NCBI GenBank assembly: GCA_900312665.1
Contig: ONZQ02000013.1
Span: 558,001-622,000, forward strand
DNA: 64,000 nucleotides
Direction: 5' to 3'
Source of the DNA: Cephalotrichum gorgonifer
Lineage: Eukaryota > Ascomycota > Sordariomycetes > Microascales > Microascaceae
Within the stretch, counting starts at the first letter, position 1; each line of letters starts with the position of its first letter. Positions 23,276-36,182 of this stretch are shown in pieces. Position numbers and translations under genes: made by a program. The notes beneath the pieces are model-generated. The model did not search any database and was not told the origin of the DNA. It saw nothing but the letters and a program-made list of their open reading frames with translations.

Positions 23276-23813
23276 AGCCCCCCCGGTCCGCGATATCTGA
23301 AGCAGGATGACGTTTGGTATGCCCCAGACACACAGCATGTATGTTTACCGGGTGATCGGACATGATATAGGCCATCTTGTTGAAGCATACAGGTACGCTG
23401 CCCGACCCAGGTCATCTCTGTTCTTTGTTTCTTATTCTTCGCAGAGGGAGGGGAGCTTATTTTCAATACCCCTTGTCTTGGACCTGAACGATATAGACCC
23501 TCATGGAGAGGAGGTGGTACTGCACTTTTTTTTTCTTGTTTCGGTTGTACGAGATGTGCGAGAACCCCTTTTACACCCCCGTCCGGGAGATGCGGTGTTT
23601 GTCATCTAAGAGCGGCACAAGTCGCCACGATTTCATTTCTGGTTTGTTTCTACTGCGTTCTACAGTTAATAAACACTCCTCTTCACTCATGGGGGTAATA
23701 GTCACCTGCAGGCACATAGCGTTTGGTCACTATCATGTTAGCTCATTTGAGCTTCATCACAGTCAAGGGCGCATATATACTGGGAGCTGTGAATGTAGCC
23801 ATGAAATGGACCA
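23276..23813. other. Convergent 3' intergenic region
   Basis: About 540 bases between two converging genes. No gene seen; T-run at about 23527-23534. Confidence 0.5.
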
Positions 23814-25467
23814 TTATTCGAGGCCATATCGCCTCGCCACATCTACCCACCTCCCCTCCCTCATCGGATCCAACTCCCTTAGCTTCCCCAACCACTCCCT
23901 CATCTCCCCCTTTTCCTCATCATTCACCTCCCTATCCTCCACCTTCGCCAACGAAAGAGCACACTCCATTAGCGCCTCGTAGATCCACTTGATGTCCTGA
24001 TAATCCTCCAAGAGGTCCTTTATCCCCTCGATCTCGGCCTGTATATACGCCGTCCGCTCTGCAGTCTCCAGCCTCGGCACCATGCTCTCCTTCTCGTCGC
24101 GCGAGACGAGGTTGAGTAGGAGGAACTGGTGGTAGTACCACAGGGACTGGTCCTCCGGGCCGACATTCACCGCGTTGCTTAATAGTGCGAGCTCTGCTGA
24201 AATCGTTAGCTTGGCTCGATTCGCCGCATATACAGATGGGGAGTCAACAACAATCACAGCCCCTGCCGCTCCTTTTTCGATTTGAGGTAAAGATAAAGAT
24301 AAAAGAAAGAGCAAAACCTCTCTTTGTATACGTACCGTCCTCGAGAAACTTCTTCCTCGCCGCGTCCGACGCCCCCCTCTCGGCCAGCAGCCTCGGTATT
24401 AGCTGGCTCCGCGTGTGCCACGCCGAGAAGTTGGACAGGTCCCCGTGTATCATGCCCGTCGTGTACGCGAACTCGGCCTCCGCCATGCTCCCCCCGCCGA
24501 GCGCGGGGCCCTCGAGCCGCGAGACGACCCACCGGCGGTACCCCCAGGCGTGGAAGTTCCGCCTGTCCTTGGAGAGCATCTTGCCCGCGAGCCCGAGCTC
24601 GCGCTCCCACGTCGCGCGCGCCGCGGCCTGCGGGAGGCGCTCAGTGGCCTGCTGGAGGGCCCAGGTGCGGTGGTTCCAGATCCAGTAGCATTTCGGGGCC
24701 TCCATGAGGAGCGGGATCGTGAAGGATAGCTCGGCGGCGATGACGTCCGCATCGCTCCTCCACGCGGCCTCCTCCTCGTCCCGCGCCGCTTCCCGCTCCT
24801 CTCTACTCTTCTCTCCTGCTGCCTCGGATTCCCCTCCCGCTCCATGTGATGTGGCCGGACCGGCGGCGCCGTCAACTGTTATACCACTCGGCCCAGTCCT
24901 CGGGGACTCGGGGGACCCCCGCGTCGCCGCCGGCGCGGAGGACGAGGCGCCGGAGGAGGATGTGGCAGTGGGCGTGTCGGTAGAATTCGAAGGCGCACTC
25001 GAGCGCGAGGACCCACGCCGCGATGCGGATAATGTAGAGGAGGTTAGGCACCGCCTGCGGACGTTCCATACTGTGTAGTACTCCGGGTTGGCGCGGAGTA
25101 GGCGCGAGGTCAGGTCGAGGGTCTGGGTGTCGAGGGTCCCGTTTCGGACCTGGCCGTTTCGTTAGCGGTAGGGACAGCCTGGGGTTACAAGATTGAAGGA
25201 GGAATGTGAGAGAGACGGGGTGCTAAAGGTGGCGAAGAGGGACAACGACCGGTTTCGGGGCGTAACGGAGAGAGACATACACGTTCGCGAAGCTGCCCCT
25301 CCAAGTCGTGATACTTCCCAATCCTCACTAGATCCGCCTGACGCTGCTCTTCCGTCCTAACGTGTGTCGACCGTGCGATTCCGTGCTAAACACTGCGTTA
25401 ACTACCCGCAAATCTACGCCCCGGAGAGGGAGGCGTTTGGGGTTCGGGGCTGCCTTACACTGGTCAT
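23814..25467 (-). CDS. BET4: Rab geranylgeranyltransferase alpha subunit
   Basis: Alpha subunit of the enzyme that geranylgeranylates Rab GTPases together with the beta subunit and the escort protein, in the cytosol. Four coding exons on the minus strand: 25459-25467, 25281-25385, 24336-25149, 23814-24196; 436 residues. The first exon codes only Met-Thr-Ser and joins to HGIARSTHVRTEEQRQADL, the classic BET4 opening. The prenyltransferase-alpha repeats are visible: NPEYYTVWNVRRR, KCYWIWNHRTWAL, NFHAWGYRRWVV, NFSAWHTRSQLI and QSLWYYHQFLLL. Introns are 73, 131 and 139 nt; the last has a CTAAC branch point. Between repeats one and two lies an inserted Ser/Ala/Glu-rich segment of about 90 residues (about 72-165), open in frame and without splice signals I would trust. 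The opening and order of repeats favour BET4 over farnesyltransferase alpha. Confidence 0.93.
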
Positions 25468-26160
25468 TGTAGGATGATGCGGGGATCTGCGACGTTGGCG
25501 GGGTTTCCTAAAGTTCCGATCCTGTCGTGGTATCACTACGGGGAGCTATGAGAGTCCACCAGGAGGTTACGGGCCGAGGAGAGGGGGTGAGGGGGGTGGG
25601 AGAGTCGATTATAGAGGCCTGCCAGTCGGATTCTATGAAGTAGTAGGCATATGGTGTTCCACTTGCATGTGCCCACTCCCCGCGATGCGGGATGGGTGCT
25701 AGTAAATGTGAGTGCCTAGACATTACGTAGCTGATTACGTGAAGCTCCAGCTCACAACACAAGCGCACAAGCAAGTCACAGCCGGCAACACCTGCCTCAT
25801 CCTACTCAGCCCAACCAAGGGACATACATTCATTATAAATGGTACTCTGCTGTTCCTCATAGCCAAGCCACTGATATTATTCGCAATCTTCAAATACCAT
25901 CTAATACCAAATGCAAATGCCAGGGTATCTAGCCCGTATGCGTATGCTTCTCGAAAATAGTAATGGAACAACCCAGCCATGCTGCCCAAACTGTAGCCAA
26001 ATCACGCTGGCTACCAATCAGCCTCAAAATGATGGTGATGCCGACTTTCCAAGCCTATATGACTTGATATGCCTGTACATGTGCGCAAATGGAATATATG
26101 CGACTCTCCGGTCCTGTAGGTAGCTTCGGGCGGCACGAACGAAGACCTGCCCTTGCATGC
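25468..26160. other. Intergenic region, BET4 promoter and 3' end of SPX transporter gene
   Basis: About 690 bases. No gene seen beyond short overlapping open frames. Confidence 0.5.
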
Positions 26161-28943
26161 CTAGTCCAACCCCGCCACAAGCATCACCACGTACCCAATG
26201 GTGACGGAGACGATGAGGGTGAGGATACTGCTCGGCACGCCCCTGCTGATAAAGTGGTTCACGTTGAGGTATCTCCTCCCGGCAGCGTCCTCCTTCATGA
26301 TAGCAGCTGTACAATTTACGCGTTAGCAAGAGGCCTCTCCCACAGCTCATTGGATGGTTTGCGAGAAATAAAAGGAGATGGGAAGGCTTACTCATATTCG
26401 GGAACCCGCTCGTCGGCAGGCCCATGGCCGCACTGCACATCAACACACCCGCCATGACGAGAATATTCGGCGATGGAGTCTCCATACCCTTGCCCACGCT
26501 GGACAATAGGGGTAAGATGATTAGCGCCGCGACGGTGTGGCTGATAAACGTGGCGATGACGAGGATGAGGGCCGAGAAAGTCACGAGGATACCGTAGAGA
26601 CTCATCCCCTCCAGCCTGGCCGTCACCATGCCGCCCACGGTATGCAGGAGCCCCGACGAGTCTACCGCCTTGCCGAGAGACAGGCCGCCCGCGGCGAGGA
26701 TGATGATGGTCCAGGGGAAGTTGTTGAAGTCCTCCTTGGTCAGGATTCCGATGCCGAAGAAGAGAGCCATGGGGATGACGGCTATGACGCCCATGTCGCC
26801 AAAGACACTCTCGAGCGACTTGCTGGCACACCAAAGGCCAATGGTGAAGATCGTCACGAGGGACACGAACCACTGCACGCCCGTAAATGACTCGTTCATC
26901 GACCGGATGGGCGCAATCGTGGTTCCCCTACCGGGGTGGAAGGTCACGAGGAGGAGGAGCCAAATGAGGATCAGCGAGATGATGCCTACGGGCATGACGA
27001 TCAGGAACCACTGCGGCCAGGACGGCGGCGGGGACATGATGCCCATGGCCACGACGTTCTGGGGGGACGCGATCGGCGAGAGCATGCCGCCGATGTTCGA
27101 GGCCAGCGCGATCCCCATGATAACCGCCTTGGACATGTTCGAGTCGGATGGAAGTGTCCGCAGCATGGGCTAAACAAGAGCTTATCAGCACCTCTCCTAT
27201 TACTCAAGAGCCAGGACCGTAGGACTTACCTCGATAATAGAAAAGCAGAGAACGGGCGCCGCGACGTTGCTGATTAGCATACTCGCGAACGCCGCCACAA
27301 ACATGTTTGCCAATATCACCGCCCTCGGCTGCGTACCCGCCTTGCTGAGAACAAAGGTGGCGAGGTGCTTGTCGATCCTGCACTTAGATAGCGCCGCGGC
27401 AAGGGTGAAGCCGCCAAGGAGGAGCATGATCACGGGTGTCCACATGGCGGAGAAGATGTACTTGGCCGCTTCCTTCGCGTCGAGGCGGCGTTCCGTCTCG
27501 AAGTCCGAGTGGACGACGCGGAGGACGACGCACAAGAAGGGGATCGTGAGGGACGTAACGAATAGTGGAATAGCCTACACGGATGTTAGCCTCCTGTGAA
27601 CAAATCTCAGGGATATCAGCTCGACAAGTGTCCCCGTCAACCTACCTCCGTTGCCCATAGCAAACTGACAAACACGAGCAGCGCCAAGCAGTTCTGCTGC
27701 TCAGCCTTCTCCATGATGGGAACCCACAGGATGATGAGGAATATGACGACGGCGGCGATGAGCGTAAGCATCGCACTATTTGTGAGCCACAGGGGCACCT
27801 TGAGCAGGCCGAACGGAGTCTCCACCTCGGCCGACTGCGGGACCTTCGCCTCATCCCCCTGCAGGAGCGTAGCCGCGTTTTCGGTGCCCAGAATTGACGT
27901 CCCTATGCGCGCTGCCTCGGCCCTCCGCTCGAGCCCAATCATGTCGCGCCAGACGGTATTCCGTTCCCAGACGACATGCTCCCGCAAGTGCGACCGCAGG
28001 TCCTTTTTCGCGAGATCCATATCGCCCTGAGTCGCGATGGCGGCGTATGCGCTCTCCATCTCCTTGATCTTCTCCTCGAGGGCGGAGAGGGTCTCGGGCC
28101 TAAAGGGGTAGGCCGGCAGGACGTGGTCGTCCATGTACCGCGCCTTCATCTCCTTGTTGAGAATCTTGTCGAACTTCTTCAGCACCTTGCCGAACCCCGT
28201 CTTGTTCAGCTGGATGTACGACTTGAGCTCGCAGAGCTGCACGAACAGCGCCGTCACGCGCTTCTTAAGCACGATGCCCGTCGAGTAGAGGAACGACTGC
28301 TCGGCGTAGTCGACGGTGTTTGTGCTGCCCCGGCGGGCAGAGCGGGTGGGGAAGATCTCCGCGCTGGCCGTCATGTCGCTTGCGAGAGCGTTGATCGACG
28401 ACTTGCGCCTGTTCAGGTGGCGCCTCGTCAGCCCCGTCGTCTCGTCGTCGTCATCGTCGCTGTTCTCGGTGTTGTCGGTGTCGTGGGCCGGGTACCAGCG
28501 TGGCCGGCCATCAGCATCGACCACGCCCTCAAAGTCGTCAACCTCTTGCATAAGCCTCTTCGCATCGTCGAATAGCTCCTCTTCCTTCGTCTTGTAGAAG
28601 GCCGTGATCTTGTCGAGCTCGGCGGAGAGGGCACGCTGGAATATGTCCTCGGGATCCTGAACGCCGACAAGCGGTCGAGACTCGGCGTCCCCGGCGGCGG
28701 CATCGTGTACGGTCTTTTCGAGCTGATAGATACTAATTTCCCTCTTGTCAGTAGCCAGACTCACGCCGGGTTGTCGTTTCTTCCCAAAGCGACAATGATT
28801 CTCTCTCCAACAAAAGCTGAAAGCACAAAACAAAAGGCCGATGATAGCGAAAGGACGTACAGTTTCTTCAGGTTGCTGTATGCGAGGTACTCGCTGCTCC
28901 AGTCCGGCACCGCATTGAACTGAATGCTATGTGAGAACTTCAT
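26161..28943 (-). CDS. SPX-domain phosphate transporter (PHO87/PHO90/PHO91 type)
   Basis: Low-affinity phosphate carrier: a regulatory SPX domain, which in the family binds inositol pyrophosphates, fused to a Na+/sulfate-type (divalent anion:Na+) transporter. Five coding exons on the minus strand: 28861-28943, 27646-28732, 27230-27574, 26392-27169, 26161-26306; introns 128, 71, 60 and 85 nt; 812 residues. The SPX start MKFSHSIQFNAVPDWSSEYLAYSNLKKL is rebuilt to LIYQLEK across intron 1; the rest of SPX runs to about residue 330 with an acidic insert (NSDDDDDE). Then come many hydrophobic segments, including the family blocks ALASNIGGMLSPIASPQNVVAM and TSGFPNMTAIMKED, the latter rebuilt across the last intron. 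The frame is open 136 codons upstream of the Met but has no ATG there, so 28943 is the start. Plasma membrane or vacuole cannot be separated by eye. Confidence 0.93.
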
Positions 28944-30076
28944 CTCGTCACGCTCGTCCAGCCACTGGGTCTTCTCGGCTCTCTTCGCCTGATGCTGTTT
29001 CTCTCTATCGATTCGGTCCCTCCGTGCCTTGATCTCGGCGTAGTCCCCGAGTTCGTACTGTTCGAGGGGTTGACGAGAACGGTCACTCCTCCCAATGCCA
29101 CTACCACCAAGGCCAAGGCTGCCGAGAAGTGTGGGTCCGGCGACAGGGCTTGGTGGGGAATCGCTCACTCGTGCGTTCCCTCCTCTTCCCGATGACTGTG
29201 GGTTAGGTATTCTTGTACTTGGATCGGAATTCGCAGAGGAGGGACGCGGGGGCCGGGGAATGGCGGTAATGGTTGCGAAGTCGTCGGTGACGGACGGTGA
29301 CGAACTACGCACGCTGACAGATAGTTGTGGTCTCTCTAGTCGGAAGGTCACGAGATCGGAAGGAAGCTAAGAAGTTCGTTTAGGAGCGCAACTGCAGGCA
29401 GGGAGGGTGGAGGTGCCATTCCGTGGGGTGGTGGGAAGGATTTGACCCTAGCTAAAAGCAAGGCGTGCCCGTAAGCGTGGATGATGCCCCAGCTAACTGA
29501 GATTAGACTACTACTCGTACTCCGAAGTGTACGAAGTAATGTTGAATCCGTGACGCCATTTGCGACTAGGGAGACACTTGGACAAATATGCCAGCTGATC
29601 TGCGGTGATTGGAGGAGAGACTCTTCAGGGGCCAATGAAACCATTGGATCCACCCATGTGGGGAATTCCATCCGGGTTGCGGGCGCGAGTTCGGTCATGG
29701 AAATGGTTAGTCATCCGATAAGGGAGAGCATCCTTGTCCAAGTCCTCATGTCCCCCGCAGCGGAACGCAACCTCGCGAGGTGCATCCCGACCTGCACCTG
29801 GCCGAACGGGAACTTACGCTGCACATTCGATATGCAACATAACCCCGGAAAGGGAGAGACTAGCCGAAGCACTTTAACCACTCCCTGCGCACATGATAAC
29901 GGGAAGTTGAAGAAGGCTGTCACACGACATCGGAGCACTGTCCTCCATACGCACACGCCAAGAACATGAGCCAAGATGCATCGTCAAACACTTCGAATTA
30001 TACTCTCTATACTTTAATATTCCGATCTTCACAAGATATGCCTATCACCTACTCCTCGCGTGATGTCTTTCCCCCC
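28944..30076. other. Intergenic region, SPX transporter promoter and ABC gene 3' end
   Basis: About 1.1 kb. The first 400 bases continue the SPX reading frame without an ATG (probable leader). A short ACTCGTACTCC element of the dispersed type lies near 29513. No gene seen. Confidence 0.5.
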
Positions 30077-33000
30077 CTAACCCATCTGCTGGTGAGACGC
30101 ATTCGCCCTGTAGCTCTCGCTCCTCACCATCAGATCCTCGTGGCTTCCCATGTCCACCACCCTGCCGCCGTCGACCACCAAGATTACATCCGCGCTCCTG
30201 ACGGTGTGGATCCGGTGCGTGATGGCCAAGACAGTGACTCCCTTCGCCGCCCTCTCCAGCCCCTCCTGCAGCGCCTTCTCGTTCTCCGCGTCGAGCGCGC
30301 TCGTGCTCTCGTCTAGCAGAAGGAGCCTGGGCTTGCGGACCAGCGCCCGCGCGATGGCCAGCCGCTGCCTCTGCCCGCCCGATAGCCGCGACCCGTTGGG
30401 TCCGATCTCCGTCTGGTAGCCCTGAGGGAGGGCCATTATTACGTCGTGCATGTTGGCGATCTTGCACGCCGCCTCCATCTCCTCCTGCGTTGCCTCGTGC
30501 CCGGGCTTGGCGCCAAGACCGAGGTTGAACGCCACCGTCCCGTCAAAGAGCGCGCTGTCCTGGGGCACGATGGAGATCTCATCGCGGAAGGACGAGGCCC
30601 CACCGGCGCGTCCGACGTCAACGCCATCGAGGGTGACCGAACCTGTCGTAGCTGCGTACATGCCCTGCACCAGCGACATGATGGTGGACTTGCCCGCCCC
30701 AGACGGCCCTACGAGCCCGTAGAACTTGCCCGGCTCGAGGTCGAAGGAGACGTTCTGGAGGATGGTGAGTTCGGGCCGTGCCGGATACGAGAAGGTGACG
30801 TTCTTGAATGAGATCTTGGTGCCGCCCTGCCTGCTGGCTACTGGGCTGCCCGTCGGGACGGTGGCATCCACAGCCGCCTCGGCGTCCTTCTCCTTCTTCG
30901 CCTCGATGTCGGGCAGCGGAGGCTTTCCAGCGGGCCCTTCCGCTCCGTTGCCCATGTCCACAAGGTTGAGGATGCGGGACGCCGCGAGCCGGGCCCGCGT
31001 GATCTCGGGCGCCAGGGCGAACATCTGGCCCCAGAGCTGGGCGCCCACCAGCATGGCTATGAGAATGATGAAGAACTGTGTGGAGGTGTACTCCCCCTTG
31101 ATGATAAGCTTCGCGCCCCACCAATACGCGAAGGCATAGATGATGTTCCCCACGCTGTATGAAATGGCCAGCCACAGGTTAACGTAGGCGCTCGCGACGA
31201 CCATGGCCTTCCGCGGCCCGTTGAGGGTCCGGCGGTAGGTCCGGAAGACCTCCTCCTCGAGCGAGAGCGTCGAGACGGTCTTGATGGCGTTGACGGCCTC
31301 GACGGTGATGCCGACGGCCTGGGCGAAGGCGTCGGCGTGGCGGCGCTGGTGGCGCGCGAGCGCCATCATCTGCAGGATGCCCGAGCCGAACTGGATGGGG
31401 ATGAGGACGAGGCAGACGATGGCGATCTTCCAAGCGAGGATGTGGGATAGGATGATGGCCACGAGGAGGTTGACCGTCACGGCGAGGAGCGTCCCCATGA
31501 CCGACCCGCTGAACCCGCCCAGCTCCGCCGTGTCCTTGGTGATGACGGACAGGAGCGTGGCGGGCGACTGGCCCTCGGACTGGTGGAAGTCCATGCCCTG
31601 CTTGAACAGGGACCGGAACGAGAGGACGCGTAGTCTGTAGAGGAGCTTCTCCGCCACGAACCCGAAGCAGGACCAGCTGAAGAAGTTGGCGAGGAGCTCC
31701 ACGACGGCGAGCATGAAGAACATGCCCGACAGGAGCTTTCCCTTGGAGAGTAGCACGCTCACTTCGGTGCAGGGGTTGAGGATGCCGACCGAGGTTCCGA
31801 ATATGACACCGAGGGCCGAGTATGTGCATCCGACGACGACGGCGGCAATTGCTCCGGCGAGAAGGGGGGAGACGTTGGGTCGAACGAAATGTCCAATCTT
31901 CTTCACTACAACTCCGCCGGACATGGGCTTGTCGAGGAAGCCACCGGCTTCACTCGCAACACTCTCGGCCGCCTCCCCTTCCGCAACAGCGACGGGGGCC
32001 TTCTCGTCCGCCACGCCCTCGAGTTGTCCCTTGACCAGCTCGACCGAGTTCGAGCGCGTGGTGGAGGCATCCTCATCCTCGTCCTTGTGGATGCTCTGGA
32101 GCTTCACAAGGTCGGAGTAGTTTCCATTCAGCGCCATGAGCTCGGCGTGCTTTCCCTGCTCGACAACCATCCCGGCCTTGAAGACCATTATGTTGTCCGC
32201 GTCCTTGATAGTTGATAGTCGGTGGGCGACAGAGAGAACAGCGCGTCCCTTTGCGATGCGCTCGAGGTTCGCCTGGATGCGCCGCTCGGTCGCCGAGTCA
32301 AGCGACGCAGTGGCCTCGTCCAGTATCAGGATCTTCGGGTCTCGGATCAGGGCTCGGGCCAGGGCGATCCTCTGCCTCTGGCCGCCGCTGATCTGTGTGC
32401 CGCCGGTTCCGACGGGGGTGGCGAAGCCGAACTGGAGCTTCTTGATGAAGGGAGTGGCGTCCGCAGTATCGGCTGCTTCGGCGACGAGCCGGACGATAGT
32501 CTGGACGCCGGCGCTGTAGCTAGCCGAGGCCGCTACCATGTCCTTGCCGTCCTTGACCTCCGCAGCAAGCTTGGAAAGCTCTGGGCCGAGAAGAGTGGAC
32601 TGGAGATTGTCGTGCGCAGGGTTGGCGGAGTTCACCAGCCCGAGGGCGATGTTCTCGAGCAGCGACCTGTTAAGGAGTGTCGGCTCCTGCTGCACCATTC
32701 CGATCAGGCTCCTGACGTATCTCACATTGTAGTTCTTCAGGGGCACCCCGTCCAGGAGGATCTCTCCGGCCACAGGGTCGTATAGACGCATGATTAGAGC
32801 GACGATGGTCGACTTGCCTCCGCCGGACGGGCCCACGACGGCGGTATGCTTGCCGGTAGGGATCGAGATAGACACGTTCTTCAGAGTGGGCGCGTCGGGG
32901 CGGGAGGGGTAGGCGAAGTCAACGTTCTTGAGCTCGATGGAACCCGCGCTGCTGTTAGGCCTGAGGCCCTCTGTGCTGGTCCCGTCGATGGTCGGCTTGT

Positions 33001-34343
33001 GGCTGATGTCGTCCCTAAGAGAGACAAAGGCGGCGCTCGCGGCGCTGAACAAGCCCAGGAAGGGGGCGACCTGGCTTAGAAGTACACACGCTAAGACGAC
33101 GGTGGTTAGTTTCATCCTTCCGGCATCCAAGCTTTGCTATGAGGAGCTCATTATGAGAAACAAAGGCGGTAAACTTACCATCAACGATGAGGAAAACGAC
33201 GGTGTAAATCTGCCCAATAGTAGCGCCGCCCTTCTCGCCGCCCACAAGCTTCGCAATCTTGGTGCTCCCCTGCCAGAAGGCCAGGGCGTTCGCGGAGAAG
33301 GCGATGAAGTAGAGAGCGCCGGCCTGTACGGCGGCGGCCATGGCCTTCTTGACGCCGGCCTTCTGCGCCGCCATCATGAAGCCCGCGAACCTCGCCTCCA
33401 GCCGGGGCGCGGCGCCAAAGGCCTGCACGACAGACACATGGGTGAGGGCCTCGGAGGCGACGGCCGACGCGGAGCCGATGGCCGTGGACAGGAGGGCGGA
33501 GAACTTCTGGATGTAGTAGCCTCCCACCAGGCCCATGGCCAGGAAGGCCGGGGCGATGGAGATGAGCATGCCGGCCAGCTGGGCATCACGCGAGAACGCG
33601 ACGCCGTAGGCGGCTATGAAGAAGGAGATGGTGGCGATGTACATGCCGACCTTCTCCGAGGTGCCGGTCTGGATGAGCTGGATGTCGGCGTTGAGGCGCG
33701 AGGAGACCTCACCGGCCTTGCGGGTGTCGAAGAAGGCGGCGTCCTGGGCGAGGATGGAGGAGAAGTACTTCTCGCGCAGGCGCTGGGCGAGGCGCTGGCT
33801 CATGAGGTTCCAGGACAGGATGTAGGTGTAGATGAGGACGAAGGCGGCGATGGCGAGGTAGACGAGGATGAGGACCTTGGAGTTGACCTCGGACTGGAGG
33901 GCGCCGGTGGGGTCGCCGACGGCTTCGGAGTCGCAGCTGCTGGCGTTCATGTCATCGAGGAGCTGGCCGAAGAGGATACCCATTATGGGGAACGGGACGC
34001 CGGATGCCATGGCGGCGAGGGTGCCGACCAAGAGGAGGAGGTAGTCGAGCCATGTTGGGTTGGCGTAGACGAGGAGCTGGAAGAAGCTGAAGAACCGGGT
34101 CCACGACTAAAAGGAGAGTTAGATGGTCTACCCAAGATTGTTGTACTACCGGATTGTGTCTATGTGATGTGATGGTGTTTGGGCGGTGGTGGTAAAAGAC
34201 GATGAACTATCTCAAACCACTGGAGTGAACCTAAGATTTCTTACCTTTAGCTCAGCCTTCGGGGCGGCCGTCTCAGGCTCTGGTGAAGATGCTACCACCG
34301 CATCGGCGGGCTTCTCATTCCCTTGGGCTTCCGTCGCAGACAT
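30077..34343 (-). CDS. ABC transporter, B subfamily full-length (SitT/MDR type)
   Basis: Full-size ABC-B (STE6/MDR-like) transporter of 1346 residues, (TMD-NBD)x2. Three coding exons on the minus strand: 34245-34343, 33179-34106, 30077-33090; introns 138 and 88 nt. The second junction joins YTVVFLIVD to ACVLLSQVAPFLG through a CTAAC branch point and CTTAG acceptor. NBD1: Walker A GPSGGGKST at ~430, signature ISGGQRQR at ~577, LILDEATASLD. NBD2: Walker A GPSGAGKST at ~1141, signature LSGGQRQR at ~1247, LLLDESTSALD. All core ATPase motifs look intact. In known fusarinine-type clusters an ABC-B protein (SitT) lies next to the NRPS; position here, divergent from the oxidoreductase gene with GATA sites between, supports a role in siderophore export or related detoxification. 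Substrate is inferred only from context. Confidence 0.93.
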
Positions 34344-35195
34344 GGCTGCAACTTTTTGGGTACGCGACACGCGACAATCCCTTTGGGGACTGAGGTTTGG
34401 TGAGGCGCCGAGCGAATGCTCGAGGATCTCTTACCGGTTTCGTCGACCCGGGTGTAAGGAATGGACGTTCCTCAGAGGAAGATTTGGAGGTTTCACGCTC
34501 ACTACCTCTTGATTTGCATGATTGTGAGGAGGAGAGGGAGGAGTTCGAAGCAAATCTCTGCTCCTGCGCGAATCGAGATATTCCAACGAAGTACAAAGGA
34601 CCTAGCTAGTCTAAGTTCCGACAAATCTCTCTCATGACATCTCATCGTCGGGTCGAGCTCGATGAAAGCTCCACCGATGCGAGGGGGGGGGGGAAAAAGC
34701 TCGGGTCGGTCTCCACCAGGGTCCCACAGGGTGTGTGTGTTTCTGCGTGGGTGTATCCAAACCGGGCGTCATGCTTGCAGGGGGAGAGGGGGAGACTTCC
34801 CAAGTGAGGAGGCCAAGACAAGCAAAATCTAACATGATGTACAGTACTTTGAGGGGTGTGGGGTGTGTGAGCACGATGTCTTGGCGAGATTGATAATTGA
34901 AATGAACAATGTCAATGTATTTGTACTTACCCACTCGTGCCAGCCGAGTGTTGTTCCCCAAAGCCGGCGGATCCCCGAACCACACCCGGCTCGGCTCTCA
35001 GATTGGCCTTAATTAAGGGATGAGCTGTCACAAGACCCCCGTTACACGGCTTCTACTACCGCTATTACGAGATCTCTCTTACTTGTGAACCCCAGGAAAT
35101 ATCGGCGCTGGGCATGACGCGTGAAAAGATCCGGCGGGTGGCTGGTTTCAGGGGGAAAGGCCGATACCGGCACTCCACCCGGCACAACTCCACGG

Positions 35196-35204
35196 ATCAG
35201 ATAA
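35196..35204 (+). promoter_or_regulatory. Predicted iron-responsive GATA site (ATCAGATAA)
   Basis: Exact match to ATCWGATAA, the extended GATA consensus bound by SreA/Urbs1-type repressors of siderophore genes. It lies in the shared upstream region of the ABC and oxidoreductase genes, 850 bases from the ABC start. Confidence 0.65.
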
Positions 35205-35747
35205 CTTTTCTTGGCGGCCCCACCGGAGAGAGACATTGAAACCACATCCCACTCGCCTTGGATCCACAAAGCCGACACTTCCCTCCTCAGGCCATAAAAC
35301 CGCGGACGTGTTGCCGCTAAATTAGACCCCTCACCTACCAGATACCCCTGTCAAGAACATTCCGATGACACCATTTAAGTGAAAAGGCGAAAATCTCTTC
35401 TTCGCTTCTCCCCTCTTCCCATGCTGTACTCGTACTCAGAGTGCGGTACTCCGTATTTTCCTTTCCCGGAGCGCTACACCCGGACCCCAATCCTTCCTCC
35501 AACCGCCGTGTTCGCGGGTTTCGGCCCATTTGCATTGCCTCGATGAAATGAAACCTTACCCTCGCGACTATACAAGCATAGGTACGAGATGATTATACAT
35601 CAAAGTGATGGTAATAGCATGCCTGGTTCTCTGAAGTCCTTTACCTGTCCGAATGATGTACTAGTACAAAAGTACTTACGCACGTAGAAGCACACATGTC
35701 TGTACTCTCCGGGCTCGGCCCCGCCTTTCTTGCCCGAGAAATTTCGG

Positions 35748-35756
35748 ATCTGATAA
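35748..35756 (+). promoter_or_regulatory. Predicted iron-responsive GATA site (ATCTGATAA)
   Basis: Exact match to ATCWGATAA, 430 bases upstream of the oxidoreductase ATG. A further match on the minus strand (36211-36219) falls just inside that gene's first exon. Confidence 0.65.
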
Positions 35757-35812
35757 CTCTAATGATCCACATCCTAGTTCACAACACACACAGGCCCCGT
35801 GGCAGTTTTGGC

Positions 35813-35828
35813 GTACTCGTACTCGTAC
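35813..35828. repeat. GTACTCG tandem element
   Basis: GTACTCGTACTCGTAC, a tandem form of the dispersed word; a second related block is at 35867-35880. Confidence 0.7.
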
Positions 35829-36182
35829 ATCCGACGCGCGAGTTTCCCGTTGCTCCGAGCTTTCGCACTCGTACGTACTCCCACGAATACGTTTTGAAAA
35901 GCGGCTGCCCCTTTTCGCATCCCCACCGTTGCTCCACAAGGCGCAGCAATCCCCCCGAGGATCGTACTTTTGTGAGCTGTTATGGATGCTCGTAATACCG
36001 ACCCGAGGGATTCACCGCCAAGGCTACTATGTGTCACTTGGTAGACTAGCCTGCTTGTATCTCCTCCCACATCGGGCTCCGTACTTCTTACTAGTAGAGG
36101 GCCGGCCTCCTTGTAGAAGCCGACGGTATAAGTCGGGAGGCCCTAATTCCCCCCTCCCCCGAAACAAAACTACAGCCGTACC

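Larger units (their letters stand above)
34344..36182. other. Divergent promoter region ABC / oxidoreductase
   Basis: About 1.8 kb shared upstream region of the two divergent genes. It holds two ATCWGATAA sites (35196-35204 and 35748-35756) and several CGAGTAC/GTACTCG elements (35426-35456, 35813-35828, 35867-35880). No gene seen. Confidence 0.6.

Noticed and set aside
28944..29351. 136-codon N-terminal extension of the SPX transporter
   Set aside because: The frame is open but contains no ATG, and SPX domains begin at the MKFSHS methionine.
32928..34172. Plus-strand open frame of 414 codons
   Set aside because: Antisense to the ABC transporter and crosses its intron; Gly/Glu/Asp-rich shadow composition.
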